In this document: positions 22,601 through 32,199 of the stretch, piece by piece
Layout of the letters: each line of letters opens with the position of its first letter
Position numbering within the stretch: position 1 is the first letter of the stretch
Made by a program: the position numbers and the translations under genes
The notes under the pieces: model-generated
What the model saw: the letters and a program-made list of their open reading frames with translations, nothing else
What the model was told of the DNA's origin: nothing
Database searches by the model: none
Source of the DNA: Semisulcospira habei
Taxonomy: Eukaryota; Mollusca; Gastropoda; Semisulcospiridae
Length of the DNA stretch: 64,000 bases
Reading direction: 5' to 3'
Assembly (NCBI GenBank): GCA_036245525.1
Contig: BTPG01000008.1
Coordinates: 31,974,823 to 32,038,822, forward strand

Positions 22601-24278
22601 GGGGGGCTCTGTAGGAGACTGCGCAGGTCAGTGTAGAACTTCGTCCTTTTCTGCAGGCTCTGCCAGGAGGGTTGGGGAGTACACACTGAGAAGGGTAACA
22701 TGTTGCTGGTGACTCAGTGGGAGGCGCATGGACATGATGCGGTCTGAGTGACCCGTTGGTAGGTTTTCCAGCTGAGTCGTTGTCACACACGGGAGGAAAG
22801 TTATATATCACACGGAATTGTTGGATTTTCTGTTCGATTTTAATGATTTGATTTTCCCATTCACACGACAAACGATAGACATAGACGTACACAAACCTAC
22901 GCACTACTCAGTCAATTCATACATGCACCTGTAATACACGCACACACTTAAACATTCGCACTATATCCAGAGCACTAATCACATCTCATCCAAATTGTTC
23001 CACTGCGATGTTTCTTCTCATTGTCTGCTGACAACTGTACACTATTTAAGTTGATGTTTAGATCCACGAATATATTAAACAGTCTAATTACTCCAACCGT
23101 GAATTGAAGATGAATATATCGTCGCTGCTCGTTGAATCTCGCCCCTGGTCGAATAAGCGGACTGTCTCTCACGGTGGCTGATTAAGTTCTCCTACACCCG
23201 CCTGGATCAACTCTCTCGTACACCAGGTTGACTTACATCCTACCTGGAGTACATATATACAACGTCCCAGCTGGAGAGCATCTATTCAACATATAAAATT
23301 GTATTTCCCCATTAGAAATCCGCCATTGCTTCGATCGTTACTTCCGCCCGAATGACGACACTTTGTAGCGATGACGACCGCCAACGGCTTCCGGACGTTG
23401 TCGACGATTCCCGATCGTTTCCGACATCGAATTAAATATCATAATAACAATCAATTCAAAATGCCATGCACACACACGAATACGACATATTTTCGCACAA
23501 CACTAACCCCTCAATCTCGACCCGAATCATTTCAAAATCAAACAGCCTCAACGAAACGCTTCCCGATCAACCGACTTCATCCCCGCGCTTGAACGCCAGA
23601 CGATACCTCAAACTCGCCGATGCGCGCCCCAATGTCATACAGTTTCCGATCCAGAGCCAATCAACTAACACACTTCCAGAATCTACTATTTAACAAACAA
23701 ATACCTACCCAAAGATGCTTGAAAGGTTTACTCCGTCGACTTATTTTGTGCCTGTCTGCCGCCCACCATGGCCGTTGACAAGGTCACTGGTTAGTCAATC
23801 CCGTTACACCGTAGTTCTTCAACTACATACCTTATTATACACTCCTATATTGAGCATTCTGCTCTTCTACCATCTATTCTACAATAGATTGCTACGCGGC
23901 ATCTCTCCACCGCCTCAACTTCTCACAAAAACTAAATTCTGGCTAAGAGCAAATCTCTTATGACTTGATGTGTCTCCAAATTCACAATGACGCATACCGT
24001 CACTTCAAACAAACATCTTACGTCACATGTTCTTGACGTAACTAAAAACAAGACATGCCATCATCTCAATACAAGACGTAGAACGAAACTTCTATCCAAA
24101 AGAAAATACTAATGAATAATGATTAAAATACATCGTGACAGTCGTAATGGAGGTCTTGACCACGAAGCCCACACCTGAGAGCCGTCTTTATAATGCAGGC
24201 CTGCCTGACCTTTTAGAGGGTGTAGCCAGCGTCAAGTTCTTGGAGGCTGCCTTCGTCCGGGATAGCTAGCTTTGAAAT
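19622..24278 (-). pseudogene. LINE (endonuclease, RT, C2H2 tail), degenerate and split
   Basis: Non-LTR retrotransposon ORF2 read on the minus strand. The AP-endonuclease region begins at about 24278, is interrupted by the 22781-24140 insertion, and continues through GDFNAR (about 22550) and ECHTDHRLVRC (about 22280). The RT holds NYRRITLLS, FVDLTKAFDAVSR and GAKQGCVLAPTLF (20893-21576). Thumb and connection follow (ESWALYRSQLRLLERFHQ). The C-terminus has a C2H2-like finger, CSHCDRTCLSRIGLYSHEHAC. The FADD catalytic box expected near 20768 is deleted or mutated: LIRE runs straight into NDVALVA after a frameshift. There are many other frameshifts, a G-run at 22194-22218, and a foreign 57-bp segment at 20256-20312. 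The tail is (CATTGT)n at about 19627-19650. Clade uncertain (RTE/CR1/L2 group). Confidence 0.85.
22781..24140. mobile_element. Solo-LTR-like insertion, 1360 bp, GTCGT duplication
   Basis: The insertion begins TGTCAC and ends GTGACA. GTCGT is duplicated exactly outside both ends (22776-22780, 24141-24145). Removing it with one duplication makes the interrupted LINE endonuclease frame continuous, so both boundaries are certain to the base. The TG...CA ends and 5-bp duplication are diagnostic of LTR-retrotransposon integration. No gag, pol, PBS or PPT is inside, so a solo LTR is the simplest reading. Its sequence is unrelated to the LTRs at 30627 and 34759. Confidence 0.85.
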
Positions 24279-24970
24279 AGACATTGGATGAGTTCGTAAT
24301 CAAGCCTTGTCAGTACCACTTCAACTTTTTTCTAATAATAATTAATTCATTTTGCAAGTTTTGGATCCAGTAAACACTCCGATCAAACAGTCAGCACTGG
24401 CAGAGGCTGTGTGGAAGAAAACAGTCAGCCCTGGAAGAAGCTGCGTGCCTTTCGAATGAGTGACGTGAAACATCAAATGCCATGACGTCAAGCGTATAGT
24501 GACGTCATTTTGCTGCTCGTGCTATAATTCTTCAGAATTCCTGTCGCTACACGAACCCAAAGAGAATACTAATGGCGTGAAGCACCGTGTGTCCGTCTTT
24601 ATTTGTGTGCGCCGTCATGTGTTGATCAGAGATTGACTTAGAGAGGAGGGAAATGGATCAGAAGAATAAGCTTAAAATATGAACAACTCTGAATGTTCCT
24701 AAAAGAAAAACGCATGTGAGCTCAAAACAATACGGACTTTGGGATGGAATCCTCATCTTATTTTTATTTTTTTATTTTTTATTTATATTTTTTCGGAAGG
24801 AGGGGGGGGGGGGAGAGGGACTAAATTCACCAAGATGTGAAAAGATGTTAAATAAAACTCTGATCTGATCTGAGCATTAGCGACATATTTTGATGGGAGG
24901 TCAGACTTGGTTTAATCTCTACGGAAGTTGTCGTCTGAATATTGCACTGCTGGTCAAGAAACCGATCTTA

Positions 24971-24996
24971 TATAGTTCAAGGCTGGTGCCAGTATA
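24971..24996. repeat. Family A half-hairpin fragment
   Basis: TATAGTTCAAGGCTGGTGCC matches one arm only; the rest has been lost. Confidence 0.5.
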
Positions 24997-25199
24997 CAAT
25001 GCCTTGCAGTACCGTGTCACAACTGAATCAAGGTTAACAGATTACTCATCGTTTTCTTTGACATTTAGTTGGTTAACTTTGGGGTTGAACCCCATTTCTG
25101 CCAGCAGCAAAATATTACGTGGATCAAACTAGCACAGATTCAGTACCTGATACCACCACAGCTGTAGCACGCACTTACGTATGAGACCAGCAATAAGCA

Positions 25200-25296
25200 T
25201 GGATCATTATGGACCCCCGACACTGCGGGAGTTCATAAGGATCTATGCCTCTTGCATTTAAGTTATGTTTACTTAGTCTCGGCAGTGAAGGGGTTT
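25200..25296. mobile_element. Family C element fragment
   Basis: CCCCCGACACTGCGGGAG hairpin, then AAGGATCTATGCCTCTTGC, ending CTCGGCAGTGAAGGGGTTTA. The end is the complement of the TTAACCCTTTCACTGCCGAG terminus at 62081. Confidence 0.65.
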
Positions 25297-25298
25297 AG

Positions 25299-25797
25299 GT
25301 GGGCGTGTCAGCAACAAAGACTATCTCACGGACGTTTTCTGTGACAGCTGCAGCCAACAAGGTCGTGGCTTTCCACACCTACCACCACTTCGACCCGTTC
25401 AGCGTGGCTAGCCAGAGCACCATCGTCTACAACGCCGTCAGCATCAACATCGGCAACGGTTACGACAGCCTGTCCGGCATCTTCACGGCACCCGTGGCCG
25501 GTACCTACTCTTTCTTTACCAACTGTATGGCTGTGTTTGAATCGTACGAGGAACCAAGCATCCTTGTCAACGGCGCCACAATTGCCACGTGTTATTCCTG
25601 GATGCCTAAAGGTGGTCATCCGCATCAGCAGGGAAGCTGCCCAAGGGATCGCCCACCTCAGCATTGGGGAAAGAGCGTGGGTGAGAATGCTGGACAACGC
25701 GCTGGATGTGAAAGGTCATTATTGGAACACCTTCGCTAGGTTCTTTATCCGTGCTGACGTGTATATGGGTCTCATAAAAATTCTGCGTCTTCGTTAG
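25299..25797 (+). pseudogene. C1q domain (complement C1q-like), frameshifted
   Basis: Globular C1q/TNF-fold domain as found in large secreted lectin-like families of molluscs. The first frame reads KVVAFHTYHHFDPFS, then YNAVSINIGNGYDSLSGIFT, then APVAGTYSFF, which are the characteristic beta-strand words of the C1q jelly roll. At about 25600 the reading continues in the next frame with AHLSIGERAWVRM and a C-terminal NTFARFFI, typical of the last two strands. The domain is therefore complete apart from one frameshift. A possible acceptor (TTTTCTGTGACAG) lies at about 25352. No signal peptide or collagen-like exon was found upstream. Pseudogene or assembly indel; it is on the opposite strand to the PAN/VWD gene. 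Confidence 0.72.
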
Positions 25798-25954
25798 AGA
25801 TCTGCAAAATCCCGACCAAAACTGTGACTGCCAGACCTGTACAATGCTTGTTTTTCCAAAGCGTGTTTCTTTCTATTTCGTTTGCATTTTATGCTCTTGG
25901 CAGTAAGTGCTTGTTCTTTTAAAGCGTGTTTCTTCTTTGTTAATTATTACTTAG

Positions 25955-26058
25955 TATACTGACGAGCAAACGAAATGCGAACATTTTGGAATCATCGGAA
26001 ACACTTTAGTGTTTCCAATGATTCCACAAATGTCGCATTTCTTTTGCTCCGCAGTATA
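25955..26058. mobile_element. Family B hairpin element, complete
   Basis: TATACTGACGAGCAAACG...CTCCGCAGTATA is one roughly 104-bp palindrome around AACACTTTAGTGTTTCC. The same element occurs whole at 54694, 55887 and 58408 and as half copies at 44304, 49851 and 54878. TATA/TA ends may reflect a TA target. Confidence 0.85.
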
Positions 26059-26349
26059 TATTACACTATGGGCAGTCAACTTCCAAAGTGAGTTTCTTTG
26101 CTGATCATTTATTGGCACTTTGCCAGCTTGGCAGTCTCTGTTTGATCTGGATGGTGTGTTGATGAAACTAGGACGTCTACATATGAGAAAGCTACAATTA
26201 TCAGAGTACTCAGAGTAGATGCAATCCATTCTTTCCTTGGTTTATTTCATTAATAAGCCATTTTATCGTTTACGATTGAATAAAATCTGCATGTTGAAAA
26301 CTGAAGAAGTGTGTGTTTGTATGTGGGTGTGTGTACGTTTGTTCAGCAA

Positions 26350-26357
26350 TGCATTTG

Positions 26358-26395
<38 letters not shown>
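26350..26395. repeat. (GT)n microsatellite
   Basis: About 22 GT copies with GTGCGTGC variants beyond. Confidence 0.95.
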
Positions 26396-26399
<4 letters not shown>

Positions 26400-26810
26400 T
26401 GCGTGCGTGTGTATGCGCGCGTGCGTGATTGCGTGTATGTGTGTGTTTTTTTTTTCTTTTTGCACCTATCAAAGTATTCCTGTGATGATCTTGTGTTAAT
26501 CCTGCCGCGATTTTCTATAGCAGGCATTTCTAATTGTCTGATCACTTTGGCGCCGCTGTTTGCTACTCCATAGTGCCCCAGGATCGACCTGAAGTAGTAG
26601 TTTTCCACGCTACTCTGAACACGCGCCGCTGTGGTGCAACAGTTTCCCCATACGATCTGAAGTGACCTCGTGTCAGCCTGCTATCTGATCATTCCGGGAT
26701 ATTACACCGTCCAAAGTCCAAGTCCCTTGTACTCACCCCATGTAGCCCCAAGGCTGCGTTTCCGAAATTCGGGTTTGGTTTACTTTAAAACTATGTATCA
26801 GTTCAAAGAG

Positions 26811-26915
26811 ATGGATCGACCATGATAATTCAAGGGCAGTGCCAGATTAGCTTGGCGCCGTCAGGCGCCAAGCTAATCCGGCACTGCCCTTGAATTATGG
26901 TCGTTCCACATCCTG
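26811..26915. mobile_element. Family A hairpin
   Basis: GATCGACCATGATAATTCAAG arm, GGCGCCGTCAGGCGCC centre, and a near-complementary right arm. Outer ends are decayed. Confidence 0.8.
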
Positions 26916-27640
26916 CGTTAGTGCGTTGGGGCTAATGCTTTATATCATAGCGAGAAGACGTGTGCAAGAATCTGGGCAGCGCCGGCCAGTCAGCTGCATC
27001 TCCCCGGCGCGACTTGTGTGTACCCAGTGGCTAAAATGTCATCGAGACTGACGACGCCGGCCGGCTGTGCTAGTGTCGACTGCGGCCGACGGCGGCCCGA
27101 GGACCTTTAGTCTACTGAGTAGTGCTAGTTTGTTTTAAATGTGAATCATTTCAGTTCCTTACTGGGCGAACGGGACGCACAAACTTTTTCTTCTTTGTTA
27201 CCCAACAACACGCATTTTATTTTTATTTTTTTATTTGGATAGAACGACCATGCAAGCAATCGACTTTGGGTCGTCGTCGGCCGCAGCTGGCCCGCGCATG
27301 GCCGTGCGAGGGCCAACTGCGGCCGTCGACGGCCAAAGGGTCTCTTGCTAGCTGGGGAAACACTGTCGCATTCCTCGTCAAGGATCAGTGAGACGAACAG
27401 AATTTTTCGGCCACTATTGTCACACGAGTGTGTGCTGATCTGTGAGTTTGGCTGATCTGTGAGTTTGAACCGGAAGGTATACAGCCGTAAACTGCAAATT
27501 CACAGACCAGCACACTACTTTATTGTTTACTGGGGTAACGGAAAGTGTCCGCCTTTTCGTTCAGTTTGTTGTCATCGATCGCCCATGACCCGGACCGCAG
27601 GTGAGGAGGGTATCACTATACTGCACGCTGATGGACCTTA
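26916..27640. repeat. Unannotated with GC-rich palindrome 27262-27342
   Basis: TTTGGGTCGTCGTCGGCCGCAG pairs with the complement in CTGCGGCCGTCGACGGCCAAAG across a TGGCCCGCGCATGGCC centre. A second imperfect GGCCG-rich fold lies at 27010-27110. No gene. Confidence 0.6.
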
Positions 27641-27641
27641 C

Positions 27642-27844
27642 TGTACACGTTTTTGCGATGATGAATAAAACTTTGCAACTTCTTTGTTCAGCTTGTTGAC
27701 GTCGCACTGGACTGGGTCCATGACGGGTGGATTACCACACGAGTGGGCGAAGGTGGAGTAACTATTACACGAGTCGACTCTACCCGTACACGCCCACTGC
27801 AAGCAGTGGCCAAAATAAAATTCTGGCGGGTACTGATTCTTGCT
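27642..27844 (-). CDS. Host gene exon 7: C8 domain, second half
   Basis: Minus-strand exon between an acceptor (TTTTTCAG, 27845-27852) and a donor GTAAGG (27641-27636). It encodes [18 protein letters not shown] and [12 protein letters not shown], the Cys spacing of a C8 domain, which follows VWD domains in mucins and vWF-like secreted proteins. The start phase is 0, matching the end of the exon at 48791-48908. The end phase is 2, so at least one more exon must follow; none was recognised further left. The residues after the C8 motif ([15 protein letters not shown]) have no named domain. Confidence 0.7.
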
Positions 27845-27959
27845 CTGAAAAACAGAAAACATGAAATATGAAACTCACAAGAGCAAGCAAGTGCGACGGT
27901 CGTTTGTCTCGAAAGTAAGAGACAGGTGGTGCGGTGGTTGTGTGTGTGTGAGGAAGGGG

Positions 27960-28030
27960 GGGGGGGGTGTTGGTAAGTGAAATAAAATGAAATGAGACTT
28001 TATTTCTCAAGGATAAATTGATGATTAGAC
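27960..28030 (-). mobile_element. Retroposon 3' tail fragment
   Basis: On the minus strand, AATTTATCCTTGAGAAATAAAG then TCTCATTTCATTTCA is the polyadenylation-like tail of a LINE or SINE. Only the tail is present. Confidence 0.5.
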
Positions 28031-28058
28031 ACAAAGATCTGTTTTCAATCATGTCCTT

Positions 28059-28059
<1 letters not shown>

Positions 28060-28114
<55 letters not shown>

Positions 28115-28200
28115 ACAAGCATGCACGCACGCATTCACACACACAAACACATAGACACACAAATACACACACATACACACACATACACACACACACAAAG
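28060..28200. repeat. (AC)n microsatellite with imperfect extension
   Basis: Pure AC to about 28108, then ACAT/ACGC variants. Confidence 0.95.
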
Positions 28201-28384
28201 CCCCATTTTTAAAAAAATAATTAAAAAGTGGGGCTCATTGGGGTGACCATTGGAAAAAGTAGTTAACCCCTATCCAAGTCTCCAGAGCAGACACGAGTGG
28301 GGAAAAGTACAAAGTAATAATACAAGCTTAAACAAAAATCAATGTTTGCATGTATAACATATGTGGATCGGGCATTTACAAGAA

Positions 28385-28925
28385 AGTTCAATACAATACA
28401 ATACCTTACAATACAATACAATACAATACAATAATACTTTATTAATCCCTCGTGAGGAAATTCACTGTCTGCTCGTACAACACATGGCATCATCATTCAC
28501 TCATTAAATTAATTAAATAACCTATAACTCTCAGTTAAAGAGATGAACTATACCAGACGCACTGTTACCTTTGTAACACTCTTGGCATCAGAAACACTTA
28601 TGGTTTATGCCCCTGTGCTTCTGGTTTCAGCAATGCTGCAGTGATCTACTGAATGGGATAATACGAAAGAACAAAAGAATGTTGACAGACACTATCTAAT
28701 GATATTACTGTTGAAAGGGTAACAGCCTGAGGGACAAAAGAGTTGGCATCACGTGATGTACTAGTTTTGGGTACTCGAAGTCTGCCACTTCGTTCGATAC
28801 GTCTGCTGTCAAATTCATATCTAAGTGGATGTGTTTTGTCATCAAGAATGTCAGCCAGTTTGTTCGTAACCCGTCTGTTGTACAGTGTGTTCAAAGTATC
28901 TTGTGCTCTACCAATCACACCCACT
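28385..28925 (-). mobile_element. LINE 3' fragment
   Basis: The minus-strand frame begins GVIGRAQDTLNTLYNRRVTN, followed by HPLRYEFDSRRIERSGRLRV. This is the conserved C-terminal end of a CR1/L2-group LINE polyprotein. A 3' UTR follows, ending in GGGATTAATAAAG and (TATTG)n at 28385-28450. It is 5'-truncated where the I-like LINE begins. Confidence 0.75.
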
Positions 28926-29645
28926 AGGCACCGGCCTCCACGTGGCGTGGGTGGTAGTCTCCTCAGTCACTGACTGAGTGGGCTAGCAGAGGGGTGCCAT
29001 CTTTGTCCAGGATTAAGACTTGATGTCAGCAGATATGTTGTTCAGTCTTTTTCACTGGTCCGGTTTTTGAGGAGCTGTGCTAACCCAGGTCTTACCATGT
29101 TGGATTGGTCCTTAAAAATACTCGTGAGCTTTTGGTCCTTTGGATCCCAAGTGTTTGCCGTGCTTGGAGACCCGTGTCGGGGGAGAAGAGGATCCTGGTG
29201 GCTGAGGTTCCCTTTGGGTTGCTGCTCACTGGTGCCAACACTCCACTTTGGTTTTGACTTCTACCTAAACGGGAGGCTAGTCGTACCGGCCTAGTCAATC
29301 GGCTCTTGTCACGTTGAGCCCTATCCCACTGTTGACATGCGGGTTGATATACGGAGCATCATGCTATAGCCTCAGCTGCTGATTAGGTGCTTCAAGCCAG
29401 TATTCCCCTGCATTCAACAGTGTGATAGAAGGCGGTGGCTCAGACGGTTCAGTCGGGCTTACCCCCTTAAGTATATCTTTCGGGCAGTCTCCATTGTGCG
29501 TCGGCTGGAGACCCGCCGACAGTTGCACTTTCCCTTGTTGGGCTCGGTGGCGGGTGGGGACCCCCAGGGGATAAATATCTCTACTATTATAATATGGAAA
29601 AAAACAAAACAAAAACTTGCACAGAAGCGGTACATAGCAACCGAC

Positions 29646-30626
29646 ATGGAACATGACAGTGACTCGGACTGTGAGGAAGCGACGTCTCCGGCGTCAGTCG
29701 TATGGCCTCGCTTCCTCATTGTCCATAGCAAGGTGAAGGAGAAACCTGTTTCCAAGCTACATCCTTTTCTGGTGGGGGAGACCCTCAGGAGCCGTGTTGG
29801 CAGTCCTGATGCTCAGCGCCTCAGGTCTGGTGACTTTCTGGTAGAATGCCGTACCCGGGCACACTCCAGTGGGCTACTGGGGCTCTCCTCCATCGGAGAC
29901 ACTCCAGTGGAGGTCACACCCCACAAAACTATGAATTCGTCAAGAGGCGTAATCAAAGAACAAGCTTTGGCAGAACTATCAGAAGATGAACTTGTACGGA
30001 ACCTTGGCTCAGGGGTGACTTACGTCAGGCGCTTAGCTTCCAAGCGATGTGGTGGGGAGATCCGTCTCCCTACCATCATCCTGACGTTTGGCACCCCACC
30101 CCTTCTACTGCCATCTAGGGAGGTTACTACTCCTTGAAAGTGAAGAAGTACGTCCCTCTCCCCCTCCGGTGCTTTAAGTGCCAAAAGTATGGCCATGGGC
30201 AGAAGACATGCCGCCAGGCAGAGGCTTCATGCGCCCGCTGCACTAAGCCCGGACACTCTGCTGAGTTCTGCACAGCCACCACCCTGTGTGTGAATTGCCA
30301 GGGGGCGCATATGGCTTCGGATAAGAAATGCTCTCGTTGGATATCCGAGTGCAGGATTCAGCAGGTGCGTGTAGAGAAGGGGCTGTCCTTTCTGGATGCC
30401 AAAAAAACTGGTTGAAGGCCCAGGTGCAGCTGCGGCTGCTCCAACCTCTAACACCTCTGTGTATACTTTCAGTGCAGCGGTGGCAGGCAAGCGCCCCACC
30501 AAGGACTTCTCATGTCAAACCCCAACTTCTTGGTTGGGGGCGGAACCTCGGCTCCTCTCTCCTCTGGAGAGTAACCTTCCTCCGGTGTTGACGAGGTGCC
30601 AGGGAACGCAAAAGGCGGACACTGCC
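29646..30626 (+). pseudogene. I-like LINE ORF1, 5' part
   Basis: Nucleic-acid-binding gag-like protein. It starts MEHDSDSDCEEATSP at 29646. An RRM-like N-terminal region precedes three CCHC-type zinc knuckles at about 30170-30345: CFKCQKYGHGQKTC, CARCTKPGHSAEFC and CVNCQGAHMASDKKC. Frameshifts lie near 30125 and 30405. The frame in use at 30396-30626 is cut by the LTR element and resumes in the matching frame at 36028, which shows the insertion was precise. Confidence 0.8.
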
Positions 30627-31890
30627 TGTAACGCACGCAGACTTGCCCACAGTCATACGCACAGACTCTCACGCAACAGACGCATACACCGCCACTGACT
30701 CAGACGGGCGCATTCATGCGGTAAAACACAACACACGGGCTCCCTTTCTAAAGTAACCTTTATACACTATAAATGAAAAAAGAATGACTTAAATAACTAT
30801 CAACTATATACAATGCTCTCCTATCACACACTCAAATCACAGTATCTTTGCCAGGCTAGGTTTTAGTCTCTCAATGTCTCCAACCTGTTTGATGTTGTTG
30901 CCTGGTTACGTTGGTCCTTCTCACGTTTAGGCGTGAAAGTCCTTCGTCGTACGCTTATTGCCGTCCTGTCTCTTCGGGCACGGACGTCCTCGTTCTCGTA
31001 CGGTACTCAGTTCTCACTTTGACTTGGGTGTCTTGGTCCCAGTCAGAATCACTCTCAGAAGAGCTGGAGGGATGACCTCACGTAGGTCCCACCTGCGACT
31101 CGACGTCTCGGCGTCCGTCTTCCACTCTCGTTACAAGAACTCTAAAATAGACAACAAAAGTCCCAACGTAACACTTGCTAAACACACAACATATTGGATC
31201 AATGAGAAACGTCACGTAACCTGGCTGATACAAATAACTCACACGTTCATTCACCCACACACACGTGCTTCATAAACTATTTTCATATCACCCCCATATC
31301 TGTCACTATCTTAAAATACACTATAGCCTAACTGACACTCTTGCTATACATTACTCTATACCCTGGAAAAGACTATGCTTAACCAACCACGTACTATCTT
31401 CATAGCGGCTTAGACATACACACTTCATATTCCTTTAGTCATCTATCTCGGTAAACAACTGTATACAAAAACACCGGTTACTTCACCGAATTCTAAACAT
31501 ACTATACTAAACCAAACCGGAACACCGCTATACAACCACATTAATCTTACCACGCATACTGTCTTTAACTAAACAACTATCAATACTACGTTTATAGAAA
31601 CATACCTGAAATCTAGGCTTCAGAGTCTTGGAATGCGGGCTAGGTAACTCAACAACCGTTCCATACGACAAAACAGCCCGCACTCCCGATCTAGACCTCT
31701 GACAGTCACAGCTTCCGCCTAGAACTCACTAAACAGAACTCACTAAAAATTCCCGTGCTAACCATGTCTTACATATTCCACATGGGCAGCAGGCCCCACG
31801 GACTTTCGGCACAAACAAACCGTTAACAAAAACCGTACCGTACTAATCCTATTGTGCGAGCACTATGCACAAGCATAGAGCTTCATCACA
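30627..31890 (-). repeat. 3' LTR of gag-protease LTR element
   Basis: 1264-bp LTR, TGTAAC...CATCACA on the plus strand (TGTGAT...GTTACA in element orientation). It is equal in length to the other LTR and differs at only three positions that I found (30655, 30729 and about 31368). CTGCC is duplicated outside the element at 30622-30626 and 36023-36027. Confidence 0.95.
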
Positions 31891-32199
31891 ATTCCCCCTT
31901 CCTCGGGAAAAAAAGAAACGACCGAGTTTCTTTTTAAGACTACTCGACGTAATGTTATCCGAAAACAGGAAAGGACTAACTTTGACTATATTGAACAGAA
32001 GAAAGGACTAACAGTCGATAACACAAAGCAAAAATAGAACAGCCTTACGCCGCAACGCACAACTTAAGATCGCACAGCGACAGCAAAACAGAACTAACGC
32101 GTTAAACCTCCAGAAATGAAAAAGATCCAACGACTGCCCACACGATCGCGAGATCCCAGTCTCCGACCTACCTACAATCGCGAGATCCTAGTCTCCGAT

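Noticed and set aside
25955..26058. CTGACGA...GAAA in family B as a hammerhead core
   Set aside because: The bases between CTGACGA and GAAA (GCAAAA-type) cannot form stem II, and there is no cleavage triplet in place.
30958..31275. 105-codon frame present in both LTRs (also 35090-35407)
   Set aside because: Lies inside the LTR on the strand opposite to the element's gag; duplicated only because the LTRs are.
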